Part shown: in pieces, positions 21,524 through 33,098 of the stretch
Numbering within the stretch: the first letter of the stretch is position 1
Layout: each line of letters starts with the position of its first letter
Source of the DNA: Tetragonia tetragonoides
Lineage: Eukaryota; Streptophyta; Magnoliopsida; Caryophyllales; Aizoaceae
NCBI GenBank assembly: GCA_038025085.1
Contig: CM076144.1
Span: 46,230,001 to 46,294,000, forward strand
Reading direction: 5' to 3'
DNA: 64,000 nt
Program-made: the position numbers and the translations under genes
Notes under the pieces: generated by a model
Told to the model about the DNA's origin: nothing
Database searches by the model: none
The model's input: only the letters and a program-made list of their open reading frames with translations

Positions 21524-22481
21524 CAGGAGCAAATGTTTAACATCATAGACATCCAACTCATTTTTCTTGACGAGCTTAAGAAGAGTGCCCAACATATCAT
21601 CCCCAAAGTTATCAGAATTCACCATGGATGAATTTCCCAACCTGTCATCAACGATGTCCTTCATAATCCTATCCATCTTCTGAACATGGCCCTTTATCCT
21701 TTCAGTTTTCCTAGCCCCTTGTAAATCCAAGCACTTGACCAAGGGGAAGAAATCGGAGAAACTTGGTCTTCCAACTTCTTCCATCAGATTCACAATATCA
21801 TCTTTAAACTCTTGGGAGGACGACGAAGCATAGTTAGCCAAATTGAGGGAGAATAAGGTGTTGGATAGCAAGTTAAGCACGGTAATAAACCCTGCTTTGC
21901 CAATATCTACGGCTTGCCCGTTTCCACAACACCCCCTTACATATTTCACAAGCTCATCAACTTTGGTTTGCCTAAGGCCTTGGGCGGAATTGACGCGTTG
22001 ATTGGTGAGCAAGTTTTCAGTCAGGATCCTCCTAAGCTTACGCCACTTAGGTGATATGGGTAGAAAGACAACGGAGGTTTCATGATAGGCTGTTGATATC
22101 ATAAACTCTGGAATATTTCTGTCTGAGAATGCAAGGTCATGCTTGACAAACATCTCTTTAGCTATTTGTGGGGAGGATATTACTATTGTGGTGAGGCTGC
22201 CAAGTTTAAGAGACATTATAGTTCCGTGGATTTTCGACAGTTTTGAGAGACTGCGATGAGGATTGGATCCTAGCTCAAGGATGTTGCCCAATATTGGCAA
22301 TGGTTTAGGCCCTGGTGGAAGTTTGGATGTGCTAATATTCATCACATTTTTTGGAGATAAATTTAGAAAATGAAGATATGTGAAGATGACGGGGAGTATT
22401 AGCACAAGAAGTAATAGGTAGACGTAGTTTTGATCCATTATTGTACCGTCTCTTTTACATGTTGGGAGAAGACAAACTGTG

Positions 22482-22489
22482 TATATATA
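22482..22489 (-). promoter_or_regulatory. TATA box of the P450 gene
   Basis: TATATATA on the minus strand about 45 nt upstream of the ATG at 22438, implying a very short 5' leader. Confidence 0.5.
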
Positions 22490-23109
22490 AGATTTGCACC
22501 TTGATTGGCTTCCTTACTTTTATTTGACAACTTATCTCCCACATAGGTAAATAATAATAAAATTAACTATTATTATTTGTGCCATGCATGCATGAATTGT
22601 AAATAAGAGGCTTGCTTGACTTAGAGGGGTTTTTTCAAATATTGAGTGATGGTGTAATCACAAAAACAGATGTACATACATATACTCCATTCGCCCCATT
22701 TTAGCTTTTATACTAGAGTTTTTGTGGTCAAATTTTATTAATTTTGACACTGGTGTTATCCGGTGTCCCTCAAAAAGTAATAAAATTATATATATAAAAT
22801 TACTCATGTTAATTAGATTTATTTGAAATACTTATTCCTCTATCTCATAAAAATCTTTACACAAGATAATAAAAAATAACAATTTTTTTTTCAAAATATA
22901 TAGTCGTGTCATGGTGTGAGCCACATCATAGTCTTATATTATTAGTTGGGCTCGATCGCTTTACCTGTCAACTTAGTTTTGGTGTGAATCAGCAACTTAA
23001 CTTCAGTTACTGTGGACGCTAATTCGGTCGGTAACTGCCTAATTGGCACCCTTTTTTTTTTCTTTTTTTTTTGTGGTAGCACCGTAGGAGTGTATGGTAG
23101 CACCGTAGC

Positions 23110-23270
23110 CAACGCGTAAAATATGCACTCGCGTATATAGTGCTTGATGTGGCCATAGGTGCCACGTCATTATGATATTAAGTTTGGACTGAATAAAATT
23201 ATAGGCTGGATAAATGTGGTATATTTGCGCTACATACTCGCAAGTACATACAAAAATTTGCCCACCGCAA
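23110..23270. mobile_element. Family A MITE, full copy
   Basis: About 160 bp with inverted ends (GCACTCGCGTATAT and ATACTCGCAAGTAC). It matches the split copy at 2572-3420 in sequence and order. Non-coding. Confidence 0.5.
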
Positions 23271-23427
23271 CAGTGTAATTAAAGAAATAAATGAATCATT
23301 AACAATTGTTACCGTAACTGTTTGACACCAAACATTTATGAGAGAGTTTTCATATATTTTTGTGTATTTTTGTTGGTTTTCTCTAGGATTTAATGTGATT
23401 GTTTAGTCTTGGTGAGTTTCTCTCTAA

Positions 23428-23706
23428 TGCTCTGTTTGATTCACCTTAATTTTACTTAAATTCAGTTCAGTCTAGTTCAGTTCAGTTAAGTTCATGTATA
23501 ACTTTATCACTTATATAACGTTTTATTCCGAAATAATTTTATAATGATAATTAATTATGTGATTGCAAAGATCTCGAAGCAGACTTTCAAATGAGTTCAA
23601 TATTGACTATGTTTGGACGAATTTTAAATGGTTAATGTTCAAGTTTAAAAAATCAATTCAGTTCAGTTCATTATTTCAGTTTTATCTAGGTGAATCAAAC
23701 GGAGCA
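23428..23706. mobile_element. Tourist-like MITE (TAA TSD)
   Basis: 279 bp with TIRs TGCTCTGTTTGATTCACCT and, inverted, TGCTCCGTTTGATTCACCT, flanked by TAA at 23425-23427 and 23707-23709. The interior repeats TTCAGTTCAGT words. The TIR and 3-bp TSD fit PIF/Harbinger-derived MITEs. Confidence 0.8.
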
Positions 23707-23944
23707 TAAATAAGACTACCGTTCGCTATCGCCTCAATCGGATCGTCTTCAACCGTCGATCTCTCATATTCGAGTGCCGATAAAGTCAAATTGATGGCGT
23801 TGACTATGATTCGACATTTCCCGACGAGAAAAACAGCAGCTCAATACGGTGCTGTTCGGGATTACTACCACCACTATCCTTGCCATTTACAAGCCAATTA
23901 TTCTTGACCTCCATCATATTTCTCTCAATAAACATTCCAATCTT

Positions 23945-24733
23945 TCCATTAACTAGTAATGCATCTATAAAGTAGATGTGGGGTGAAAAGTGAAAGAATA
24001 GCACGACAGGGATGATAAAAGTAGGGTTGATTGCACCCTTCAATATAATCCCAAATTCACAATTGCTCAGTTCTAACTCATATAATAATGATTACTTTGG
24101 ATGGTGTAATCAATATCACTTTTACCATCTCCTTCCTCATCCTTCCTTTTCATCCTCAAATTTATTACCTTGTAAAATGATTGTATTGCATTGCATTTAG
24201 ACCTGTTAAACGGATCGGTCGGGTCGGGTTGCAACAAGTTAGGGTTATTTCCGTGTCAAGTCGCTTTTGGGTTCGGGTTGAGAAAGGCTCAACCCTGACT
24301 CAGAGTTCCCGGGTTCTGGTCGACCTACCAGGTTAGAAGCCATATTTAACATATTTTTTAACCAACATTTTGTTCAAATAAAGCATTAAGCAAAGTTTAC
24401 ATTATTTTAGCTTCTAAGGACTATGAATATAATATCTTCTTTATGCTTTGTATGGCGATAAGAGGTGGATATAAGTTAGTTCAAGTGGTTACGAGGGCAA
24501 TCGATTCGGGAAAATAATGTAAATATTTTGTTAAATATTTTGTAACGTAAATAAATTGTTAAATATTTTCGAAAAATATCTCACTTATCCATTCTAGTTT
24601 ATGTTTTTATTCATTATATATGATGTTATTCAAATTTTCGGGTCAAATTGGTCGACCCATGAATGAGTTGGGTTTACCCAAGAATTGTCGAGTCTAACTG
24701 ATTTAGGATCGAATTAGGGTGCAAGTAAACACC
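23945..24733. mobile_element. Family C MITE, split by a hAT-like element
   Basis: Shows the same order as the full copy at 28175-28502: TATAAAGTAGATGTGGGGTGA, GGTTGATTGCA, AATAATGATTACTTTGGATG, and the end GTATTGCATT.. GCAAGTAAACACCACC. The run is broken at about 24198, where the GGGTC-type element begins, and resumes at about 24720. Confidence 0.6.
24198..24718. mobile_element. GGGTC-family hAT-like element, degenerate right end
   Basis: Left end ATTTAGACCTGTTAAACGG followed by GGTCGGGTCGGG; the right arm carries GGTCGACCCATG and GGGTTTACCC. The right TIR has decayed, so no target duplication can be read. It is inserted in a family C MITE. Confidence 0.65.
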
Positions 24734-25183
24734 ACCTAATTTTTTTTTCTTTTTTTAATATAAAAATCAAATCATTTTTAAATGTATACGCGATTAAATT
24801 ACATTAAATCAATATAATTTCAATTACAAACTAATTTTGGTTATATTAGTAAAAAGGATCACACAATGATGAGTAGCCTTTTCATTTTTTCTGTTGGGGA
24901 CTATTTAATTAGTTTGTAAAATATAGTATTTGTATTTGCAATTTTGCACCGAAAAAAAAATATATTCCTGAGAATCCGGAGTAAATTGTTGAATTATGAG
25001 TGTTCAACTTAAATCCTTGCATTTCTCCGGCGATTCTCAGTAGCGCTTATTCGTTGGCTTCTCAGTTTTGGCAGTTAGTGTGCCATACACCGCCGTTCCC
25101 TTCATTTTTTTTTTTTTTTTTTTTTGTGATGTGAAATTGTAAATACAACACAAAATTTCAGTCTCAGCCTCTCAAATTAATTA

Positions 25184-25440
25184 CTCCATCCGTTTCTGAA
25201 AAATGGTAACATTTACTTTTGCACGGTCTCCAATGCACTACTTTGACCATAAAAAATTGTGTTTATATGAATACATAAACTATAAAAAAATAAATTTTCC
25301 GAAAGTACTAATTAAAACGAATCTAACGATATTTTTTTTACATTGTTAATCCTTATATTTTTTTCCGAAACCAATGGTTAAAGTTTGTAAAGTTTGACTT
25401 TCAAAAAGTAAATGTTATCATTATTCGGAAACGGAGGGAG
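25184..25440. mobile_element. Stowaway MITE
   Basis: 257 bp flanked by TA at both sides (25182-25183, 25441-25442). TIRs are CTCCATCCGTTTCTGAAAAA and, inverted, CTCCCTCCGTTTCCGAATAA, the classical Stowaway/Mariner-type ends. Non-coding interior. Confidence 0.9.
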
Positions 25441-25442
25441 TA

Positions 25443-26104
25443 CTATTTATTTTTCTAACCATATTTTTTTGTTTTAAAATTTGACTCATTCATTTGTAAT
25501 TAGAGTTTTTGTACTGTGCGATGTATTTTTTTTATTCTTTTTATTTATTCGTTGTGTATATACGTGGCGTATTCTTATTTCATTTATAGGTTATGTGTTT
25601 TTTAATCTAAAGGTTTGTACGTGTGTTTTTCTTCTGTCCACTAATTATTTCTGATTTGATTTACTATTGCAGTTTCCGAAGGGGCAGAAGCTGTCAAAGA
25701 AAGACGTATACTTCTATCAAAAAAAAAAAAACAAAAAAAAAACGTATACTTAACAAACAGCCCAGAATTTGGTGGACTACACTGGAAAGAAAGTTCATGC
25801 ATGGACTTAAACTTATTAATTGACCAATGGACAAATAATTATGGAAAAATGAAAAAAGAAAACTTAGGAAGTTGGCGAGTTGGGTCTGCAATGACCGAAT
25901 CAAATTGATTAAAGGCTTGAACGGGACAAGAGCTTGCTAGCAACTAACCTTCATACAATCAGTCTCGAAAATAACCTAATCCCAGCCTTTCTCATGAGCC
26001 CACACTGCAGCACGTCGGAAGGCACATACTTCAGCCACGTTTGGGGATAAGACCCCTTCTCTTAATGATCAGATCTACCCACGGCTAGAAAAACATTCAA
26101 ATCG
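25443..26104. other. Non-coding spacer
   Basis: AT-rich sequence with an A-run at 25719-25742. No gene or complete element recognised. Confidence 0.5.
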
Positions 26105-26380
26105 GTGCGTTATTTAGGGCTGAACTTATATAAATTAAACTGAACTGAATTTAACATCAGTGAACTGGTCACCACTGAATTGAATTGGATTCCATTGAAC
26201 TGAATTGAACACATTTTGATATGTGAGACAAAAAGTATGTTTCTGAACTCAACACCACTGAATTGAACACTACTGCAGTGGATACCATACATTGAACTGA
26301 ACTTCATTTAATTGAATTGGAAATCACTGAATTAACACTTCAACTGAACTAAACTGACCATATAAGCTTTAAAGAACGCC
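26105..26380. mobile_element. Family B MITE copy 2
   Basis: Starts GGTGCGTTATTTAGGGCTGAA and ends CTTTAAAGAACGCCCT, with many internal CTGAACT/TTGAACACC words. It matches 3763-4014 and 30450-30717 in plan. Target duplication unclear. Confidence 0.55.
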
Positions 26381-26924
26381 CTCTCAATCTGTAAGAAATC
26401 AAAGCATATATGTTAGAAAAATAATTCAGTAATGATTCACGGTAACTTAATTAATTAATGGCCAATTATGGCAAGTAATTTCATCTCCATTACGCATATA
26501 TGATGTTAAGTTCCATAAATAAAACCTTTGGCAAATTATCAGCATTTCTTTTATCATTTTTTTTTTCCAGATGAATTACATATACATGTCATAATTGATA
26601 TACCGGTCATTGTTCAATTTCTATTTCAATGCGTTATCCTTTTTTTTTTTTTAATATTGCTAAAAAAACAAGTTTTTTGTGAGACCGACTCACAGGAAAA
26701 AAAAAAAAAAAAAAAAAGATTATTATCTTAAAAATAAAAGTCATTTATTATGAGTAGTGATTATTGTCAAAAATAATTCTCGTTTCACTAAAAATATGGT
26801 AAAATCGTTTCATACAAATTTTGTGCTTAAGAAAAATAGAATAATGGTATGAACTATTGTATTTCGTATGTTTAGTTTCAATCCTTTTGACAAATGTTCA
26901 ACTTAGGGGCCGGCCTCTTCTTCG

Positions 26925-27200
26925 TCTATTCTCCTTCCTCGTTTTTGTCCTAACTCTCAAATTTTTGTTTGTACTTGTATTTTTAGAGCTGATAATCATC
27001 CTCATTTTCAGCTTTTAATAAGAACGCCAAAATATTCTCTAGGACTCCTAGGGGCTAGGAGGCATAAAAGTAAAAACTTCAATTTAAACTTTCTGTTTTT
27101 GAGCTTCTCAAGAGGTGTTTTGTTCAAAGTTGAAAATGGGAAAATAATACCGCGAAGGGAGTGATTTGTGAGTGAAAATAAGGAGAATAATAGATGCTCA
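26925..27200. repeat. Possible MITE
   Basis: CGTCTATTCTCCTTCCTCG at the left resembles the inverse of the right end (CATCTATTATTCTCCTTATTTTC read on the other strand). No target duplication was found, so it is only a candidate. Confidence 0.3.
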
Positions 27201-27241
27201 TAAAGTATGCCTAACACCATCTAAATTCTTTTATTGTGGGT

Positions 27242-27928
27242 AGACCTGTTAATTGGGTCTGGCGGGTTGGGGTCGGGTCGGGTCATGTCGGGTTAGGGTC
27301 ACTAACGGGTCGGGTCATTTCGGGAAATGCTTGACCCTGACCCAGTGTTGTCGGGTTCGGGTCGACCCACCGGGTCGGGTGACCCAAATTTTTTTATTTT
27401 ATTTGTCAATTATATAGTCAATTTATGTTTTCAAACGGTATATTTGTACACATATACTCTAATTTATAACTTGTATTAACTACATACGTATTTTATTCAC
27501 GTTTTGGAATGTATATACACCTATATGATATTTTTTATATTTTGTTTAATTATCGATAAGTTGTACAATATAATTCCGTCCATTTAAGGGTAGTTAAGAG
27601 CAAAATTTCTCATTTTGAGAGAAAAAAGATGTAGAGAAAAAGTTAATGAAACACAAAAAAAAAAAGTTTTATATGATTTTTTAGGATAACTTAGTTGAAC
27701 TTTTTATTTAAAATTACAAATTGTTCTATTTTGCGGGTCAAATGGGTCGACCCACTAACGGGTCGGGTTTGACCCAAAAACACCGAGTTAATCGGGTTCG
27801 GATCAAATCGAGTTTCGGGTCGGAAAATCAATGTCAGGACCCTGAAAATCCGAATCGAAAAATCAGAACCCTGAAAAAACGGATCAAGTCGGGTTTTCGG
27901 GTTGGGTCGGAAATTGACAGGCCTAAAT
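27242..27928. mobile_element. GGGTC-family hAT-like element
   Basis: About 687 bp with ends AGACCTGTTAA and TTGACAGGCCTAAAT, flanked by TTGTGGGT at 27234-27241 and 27929-27936. Arms are rich in GGGTCGGG and CGGGTTCGG; the core is AT-rich without ORFs. Same family as 20052-20724. Confidence 0.8.
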
Positions 27929-28174
27929 TTGTGGGTAACCTCAACAATTAGCAATGGAGAGAACTGATCGAAGATGGTTTATATTTGTATTTTGACTTTG
28001 AGATTTTTGTTTTTGGGTGGGGCAATAATGTTGGCCCATATGTCAGAATTAAGTCCATTTGCAAATTAATAACATATAAATATCGCCGTCAAATTTAGAA
28101 TTAAGGATCCCACCACTTTAGTTAGAGATATGAGGGCACTATTATTGAACTCCCAACTTATACGCATACGGCTC

Positions 28175-28502
28175 GTTTACTAGCTTGCAATCAAATAAAA
28201 TGCAATGTAATTATTTTATAAAGTGGATGTGGGATGAAAAGTGAAGGAGTCGGAGGAGATAGATGGGAAAAGTGGAGTTGATTGCTTTTTTATTATTATT
28301 AGTGGGGTTGATTGCATGATCTAATTAATGTAATCACAATTGCTCAAATTTTCCTATGTAATGATGATTACTTTGAATAGTGTAATCAATTTCACTTATT
28401 TTCCCAACCCCTTTCTCCCCCTCCTTTTTTTCCATCTTATATTAATTATCCTATAAAATTAAATAATTACATTGTATTGCATTTGATTGCAAGCAAGTAA
28501 AC
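28175..28502. mobile_element. Family C MITE, full copy
   Basis: 328 bp with TIRs GTTTACTAGCTTGCAATCAA and, inverted, GTTTACTTGCTTGCAATCAA. The interior matches the split copy at 23945-24733. No clean target duplication. Superfamily undetermined. Confidence 0.7.
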
Positions 28503-28718
28503 ACCACCATAAAATCATAGGTGGTATTCATTCTCTTCCTTCTGTCCTTCCTTGATCCTTTGTATCAAAAATTGGGAGCGAGACTGACCAAAGGGGGGGG
28601 GGGGATTCGTGAAGATTGAACATATACGCAATGATAGAAATCATGGTGTCACAATTCAGAAGCTAACAGTAATTAATTAAGCTAGGTATTCGAAACAGCA
28701 AAAAAAATAATTTAAGCT

Positions 28719-28753
<35 letters not shown>

Positions 28754-29272
28754 TTAAAAAACATATACTCTTTTTGTAATGGAGGGAATATTTTTTATTA
28801 TCTAACCAACTCTTTTTGGATCAATCGGTCAAACAATTTACTCGCAAGAGTCCAAAAACTCCTTCACAAGCATTTTGCGCTGGATATGTTTTTAAAAGGA
28901 GTGAGTCCCAAAAACTTACATTGCATTTATATACCTTTAATTTGGTAGCGCAATGAGTTTTGAAACCCCAACCTTAAAAGTGAGGACTCTATCGGTTGAG
29001 CTTCCACTTTTTGCCCTCTTAAGTCTGTTCCTTCTAATGCACTTGTCTTATATATAAAGATGATGGTCTGCTTCACTCATTGGCAGATCGACCATTGGCC
29101 AAGGGGATTTCATGGAACCCACTTGGGCCAATTATTTTACAAAAATTTCCTTCATAAAAATATTTTTAATATAAATTTTAAGAAAATGTTATGCATTTGA
29201 AGAGAGTGCACCTACTTGAACAAATTCATGGATCTGCCACTGGACTTTCACTAGGGGGAAACCCAATTCTCT
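28503..29272. other. Non-coding spacer with a (TA)n run
   Basis: Contains a G12 run near 28597 and a TA dinucleotide microsatellite at about 28722-28750. No gene seen. The end is the promoter side of BAHD copy 3. Confidence 0.5.
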
Positions 29273-29280
29273 ATATATAC
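29273..29280 (+). promoter_or_regulatory. TATA box of BAHD copy 3
   Basis: TATATATA 140-150 nt before the ATG at 29421, followed by a purine-rich leader (AAGAAGAAGAAG). Confidence 0.45.
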
Positions 29281-29660
29281 ACTACTAAACCTTTGTATTC
29301 TTACAAGAATAAGTCCATGAATTCCATTCCCAATTAGAAAATCACACACACACACAAAAGAAGAAGAAGAAGTGTGTACGTTGCATAGTTCCATTGCATA
29401 ACAATTTGGTGCTGGCGAGGATGGTCAAAGTAAGAAGACAAGAACCGGTAGTTGTGGTTCCATCCAAACCGACGAAAAATGAATCGAAAGAATTATCAGA
29501 TATAGATAACCAAAAATTATTTCGGTTTCATATCCCAGTCCTCATGTGTTTTAGAGGAAACAATAATCCACAGCAAAGAAAACTAGATAACCCAGCAAAG
29601 GTGATAAAAAATGCACTTGCTGAGGCACTTGTTTCCTACTACCCCTTTGCAGGTAGGCTT

Positions 29661-30111
29661 TGTTGAAGTGGGTTAATGTCCCACATGGAAAGATTAAAGG
29701 GTCTTGAGCATACATATAAGGAAGTGAGTTACTCCACCCATTGCCAATTGGTTTTGGGTTGGAACCTCACTTGTCTTGTATGTGTGCTCACTTTGTTAAG
29801 GCCCAATTATTGAAATTTATCATGGTATCAGAGCGGGCTTGGTCCTGCCTTTATGACCCCCTTGTTGGCCCACGCGCGTGTGACTGGCCCATAGTAGGCT
29901 TTGATTGGTCCACGCTTCAGCCCATGATGGGTCTTTGCGTGAGGTGGGGTGTTGAAGTGGGTTAATGTCCCACATGGAAAGATTAAAGGGTCTTGAGCAT
30001 ACATATAAGGAAGTGAGTTACTCCACCCATTGCCAATTGGTTTTGGGTTGGAACCTCACTTGTCTTGTATGTGTGCTCACTTTGTTAAGGCCCAATTATT
30101 GAAATTTATCA
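29661..30111. mobile_element. TRIM retrotransposon with two LTRs that read as identical
   Basis: 451 bp. LTRs 29661-29822 and 29950-30111 are 162 bp each and read as identical (TGTTGAAG..TTATCA). The 127-bp interior opens directly with TGGTATCAGAGC, the initiator-tRNA-Met primer-binding site, and ends with GAGGTGGGG, a polypurine tract. There is no coding capacity. The flanks GGCTT/GGCTC suggest a 5-bp target duplication with one change. This is a terminal-repeat retrotransposon in miniature, mobilised by another element's proteins. Confidence 0.93.
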
Positions 30112-30449
30112 GGCTCCGGGAAGGCCCTAACGGAAAGCTCATCGTCGATTGCAATGGCGAAGGCGTGTTGTTTATCGAAGCCGATGCTGATGTTACGTTG
30201 AAGGAGATTGAGGCTCAGATTCTCCCTCCATGCCCCTTGCTAGAGGAGCTTCTCTTTGATGTTCCTGGCTCCAATGGGATCCTAGCTTGCCCATTACTCT
30301 TATTTCAGGTATGTAATTTCATTGTGATTGTCATGCATTGTCATGACTAATTTTTTCAAAGTCAATAGTTAAAGTTGGAAAAAAAACTTGTGTGAATTTA
30401 GTTCATAGTGTATCGAGGGACTAAATCTTTTTTAAAATACGCTTTGTGG

Positions 30450-30717
30450 GTGTGTTTGTTAGAGTTGAACTTACAAGAACTGAACTGATCTAAACTGAAT
30501 TTAACGCCACTAAATTGGACACTACTGAACTGAACTGGACTGGACACCCACTTAGTTGAATATAACATAACTTAATATGTGAGACAAAATGTATGTTTCT
30601 AAACTCAACACCACTGAACTGAAGTGAATCTTACTTAACTGAACTGGAAATCACTGAATTTACACCTGAATTGAAATGAACTGAACTGACTGTGTAAGTT
30701 TTAAAGAACGCACCCTA
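30450..30717. mobile_element. Family B MITE copy 3
   Basis: Inverted ends GGGTGTGTTTGTTAGAGTTG and, at the right, TAAGTTTTAAAGAACGCACCC. The interior is rich in CTGAACTGA. Located in intron 1 of BAHD copy 3. Confidence 0.6.
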
Positions 30718-32666
30718 TATTTCAAAATACTTTTATTAATAATGTTTTTGATTCACCTTAGACCAAGTATACACAAAACAGGCTAGTTAAAAATTAAAAG
30801 ATGTGTACAAATGATCGAGGGTTAAGATTGGAGTAATTCGGAGTAGAGTAGTACATATATAAGGACTACCTCAACCTCCCTAGACTTTTCGATTATCTAA
30901 TAAGAGAAGATCGAGATTAATGTTGATTCCATATGTGTAGGTGACTCGTTTTACATGCGGCGGTTATACATTGGCGGTACGACTCAATCATACTATATGT
31001 GATGGACAAGGACTTGGAGAACTATTAAACGCGATGACTGAACTATCAGAAGGAGCACAAGTGCCTTCCATTATTCCCGTCTGGCAGAGGGAGCTTTTAT
31101 GTGCTCGGTGTCCGCCAAAGGTCACATGTAAGCATGAGGAATTTGAGGAGGTAATATTATTCACGGTTTCCAAATCATCATCAGCTTTGATCATGAATAA
31201 ATATAATTATACGAATGTTAAAAATATATAAATTTATAGTTTTTAAAAAAATTACTATTTAAATAAATCTAACAATAACTTTTTTACATTGCAAATATTT
31301 CTATAAGAGTAATGCCCTTGGGACAAAAAGTGAAATATAAAGATTTGATAAAACAGAGGTAATAGTAAAAAGTTTGGATCTTTATTTGAAGTTTGGTGTT
31401 CAGTGTTAAACTTTATTTGTTGGAATTATTTGATGGTTCATGAAATGTATTTAGCAGTAGTAGTTATTTAGTTTGAAGTTGGCTCTGTTAAATGTATTTT
31501 TATTTTTTTTTGGGTTAGTTGTATTTCATCTTCCAAATGATATTGCAATGTCGGCAATAATGTGGTTCCCTCGGAATAAAACGATTATTACAAAATAGGC
31601 ATATCGACAATATAACACATATATCATTGCATAAATGCATAGCTAGGGAATAGAGAGTAGAGAGTAGAGAGTAGAGAGTGGCAGGTACTCCATATATTTG
31701 TAACACGTGCATGGATTACTTCTCAGGGAAAAAACTTCAAGGAAGGAAACCAGGAAGAAGACACCATGGTCCTAGGATCCTTCTATTTTGGCCCCAAAGA
31801 GATAAAAGCAATTCGCTGTCATCTACCAGCGGACGTTCAACGCTCTTGCTCTACCTATGATCTATTATGTGCATGCATATGGAGATGTCGAACACTCGCT
31901 CTACGACCTGATCCTGAGGACACTATAACATTTACCTACATTGTTAACGTAAGGCGTATAATGTCACTACCTTCAGGCTACTATGGCAATGCAGTGGCTT
32001 ACCCAGCCGTAACCACAAAAGCCAAGCAGTTCTACCGTGGAAACTGGTTGGAGTATGCCTTACAAATGGTGAAGGAGGCGAAAGATAGAGTGGACGAAGA
32101 GTACGTCCAATCTATGATGGACTTTTATGTTGTCAAGGGAAGGCCAAACTTTAAAACGTTTCTGACTTGGATGCCCACAAACTTAACTCGGCTAGGGTTT
32201 CAGAATGTGAATTTTGGTTCGGGAATTCCGTTCTATGGTGGTACTGTAAGGGCGGTTCATGTGGCGAGCCAGTTCACAAGTTTCAAGAATGATAGAGGAG
32301 AAATTTTGATAATTGTGCCACTGCGGTTGCCAATACAGGCCATGTTGAGGTTTCGAAAGGAGTTGGCAAGGGTAGTTAATGGCGATGCATTTCATAGCTT
32401 GGATGTTCTGCAGCCAGTTTTCCTAAGATCAATGATGTAGGAATTGTTGGACTCTGTTTTTCGTCCCCAAAAAATAAACAAAAACTTGTTTTAAAATACT
32501 GCAGTAGTCTTACCGTAACTACTTTTCGTAAGACGAGGGTTCACTTTTTAGTGGAGCAAGGGAATAAGTGACTCCACAATTGTGAATAGCCCACCCCTTA
32601 TATGAATTGGTTTCACATAAAATAAACTTCTTCCAAAAAGGAAAGTTAAAAAAGAACACTTAGGAG

Positions 32667-32878
32667 TAGACCTGTAAAACGGGTCGACCCAGCGGGTTAC
32701 GGGTCGGGTCACTTCGGGTTCGGGTCGGTTACGGGTTGATTTTTGGGTCGAATCCAATTTTTAGTTCATTTTACCGGGTTGTACAGGTTCGGTCGAGAAT
32801 GTTTTTTCAAGACCCTAAAAAGTGGATCGGGTCGGATCGGGTCGGATTTTCAAATCGGATTAGCTTTTTACAGCTCTA
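32667..32878. mobile_element. GGGTC-family hAT-like element, short derivative
   Basis: 212 bp with ends TAGACCTGTAAAACGGG and TTTTTACAGCTCTA, flanked by a perfect 8-bp duplication CTTAGGAG (32659-32666, 32879-32886). It consists of the two GGGTCGGGT arms with almost no core, i.e. an internally deleted form of the 670-690 bp elements. Confidence 0.9.
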
Positions 32879-33098
32879 CTTAGGAGTGAGCCATATGAAA
32901 CTTTATATTTAGGCTCACTCCTAAGTAATCATCCAAGTATAAAATACTGACAAAACAAAGCAATTATATTTAGCTAGAGAGAACCATGTGATAGCTAATT
33001 GATTTATTGGTAAACAAATCACAACTTATACACATAATCCCATAAAAAAAAACAACTTATATACATAAGATTATGAGTTTAACACTCATGGGGACCTA

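Larger units (their letters stand above)
19657..22438 (-). pseudogene. CYP76-like cytochrome P450, disrupted by a hAT element
   Basis: Microsomal P450s of this group hydroxylate monoterpenes and other small molecules; geraniol 8-hydroxylase is the best known. Exon 1 is 22438-21524 (305 residues, donor CTG|GTATGT). Exon 2 is 20955-19657, split by an inserted transposon. Visible features are an N-terminal membrane anchor, the PPGPKPLPILGN hinge, the I-helix [15 protein letters not shown] (ExxR), PERF and the haem loop [10 protein letters not shown]. Without the insertion the reading frame would give about 510 residues with all motifs. The inserted TIR puts a TAG directly after VPHK, so the translated product would end before the haem-binding part. 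The 681-bp net insertion is a multiple of three but is full of stops. The intron position matches the CYP76 family. Confidence 0.9.
29421..32440 (+). pseudogene. BAHD acyltransferase copy 3 (benzyl alcohol O-benzoyltransferase-like), exon 1 interrupted by a TRIM
   Basis: Best-preserved member of the array. Exon 1 starts MVKVRRQEP at 29421 and is broken at 29660, resuming at about 30117-30308 (donor CAG|GTATGT). Exon 2 is 30941-31150 and exon 3 is 31727-32440 (acceptor CTCAG|GGAAAA). Setting aside the insertion the frame is open for about 451 residues, typical for BAHD. HTICD provides HxxxD; the DFGWG position reads NFGSG. The inserted element gives a TGA right after GRLC, so the mRNA would be truncated unless it is spliced around. 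Acyl-CoA-dependent esterification of an aromatic or aliphatic alcohol would be the ancestral activity; the substrate is not inferable. A family B MITE lies in intron 1. Confidence 0.85.

Noticed and set aside
19657..22438. P450 as a betalain-pathway CYP76AD enzyme
   Set aside because: General CYP76 motifs are clear, but nothing visible distinguishes the AD subfamily; a phylogeny would be needed.
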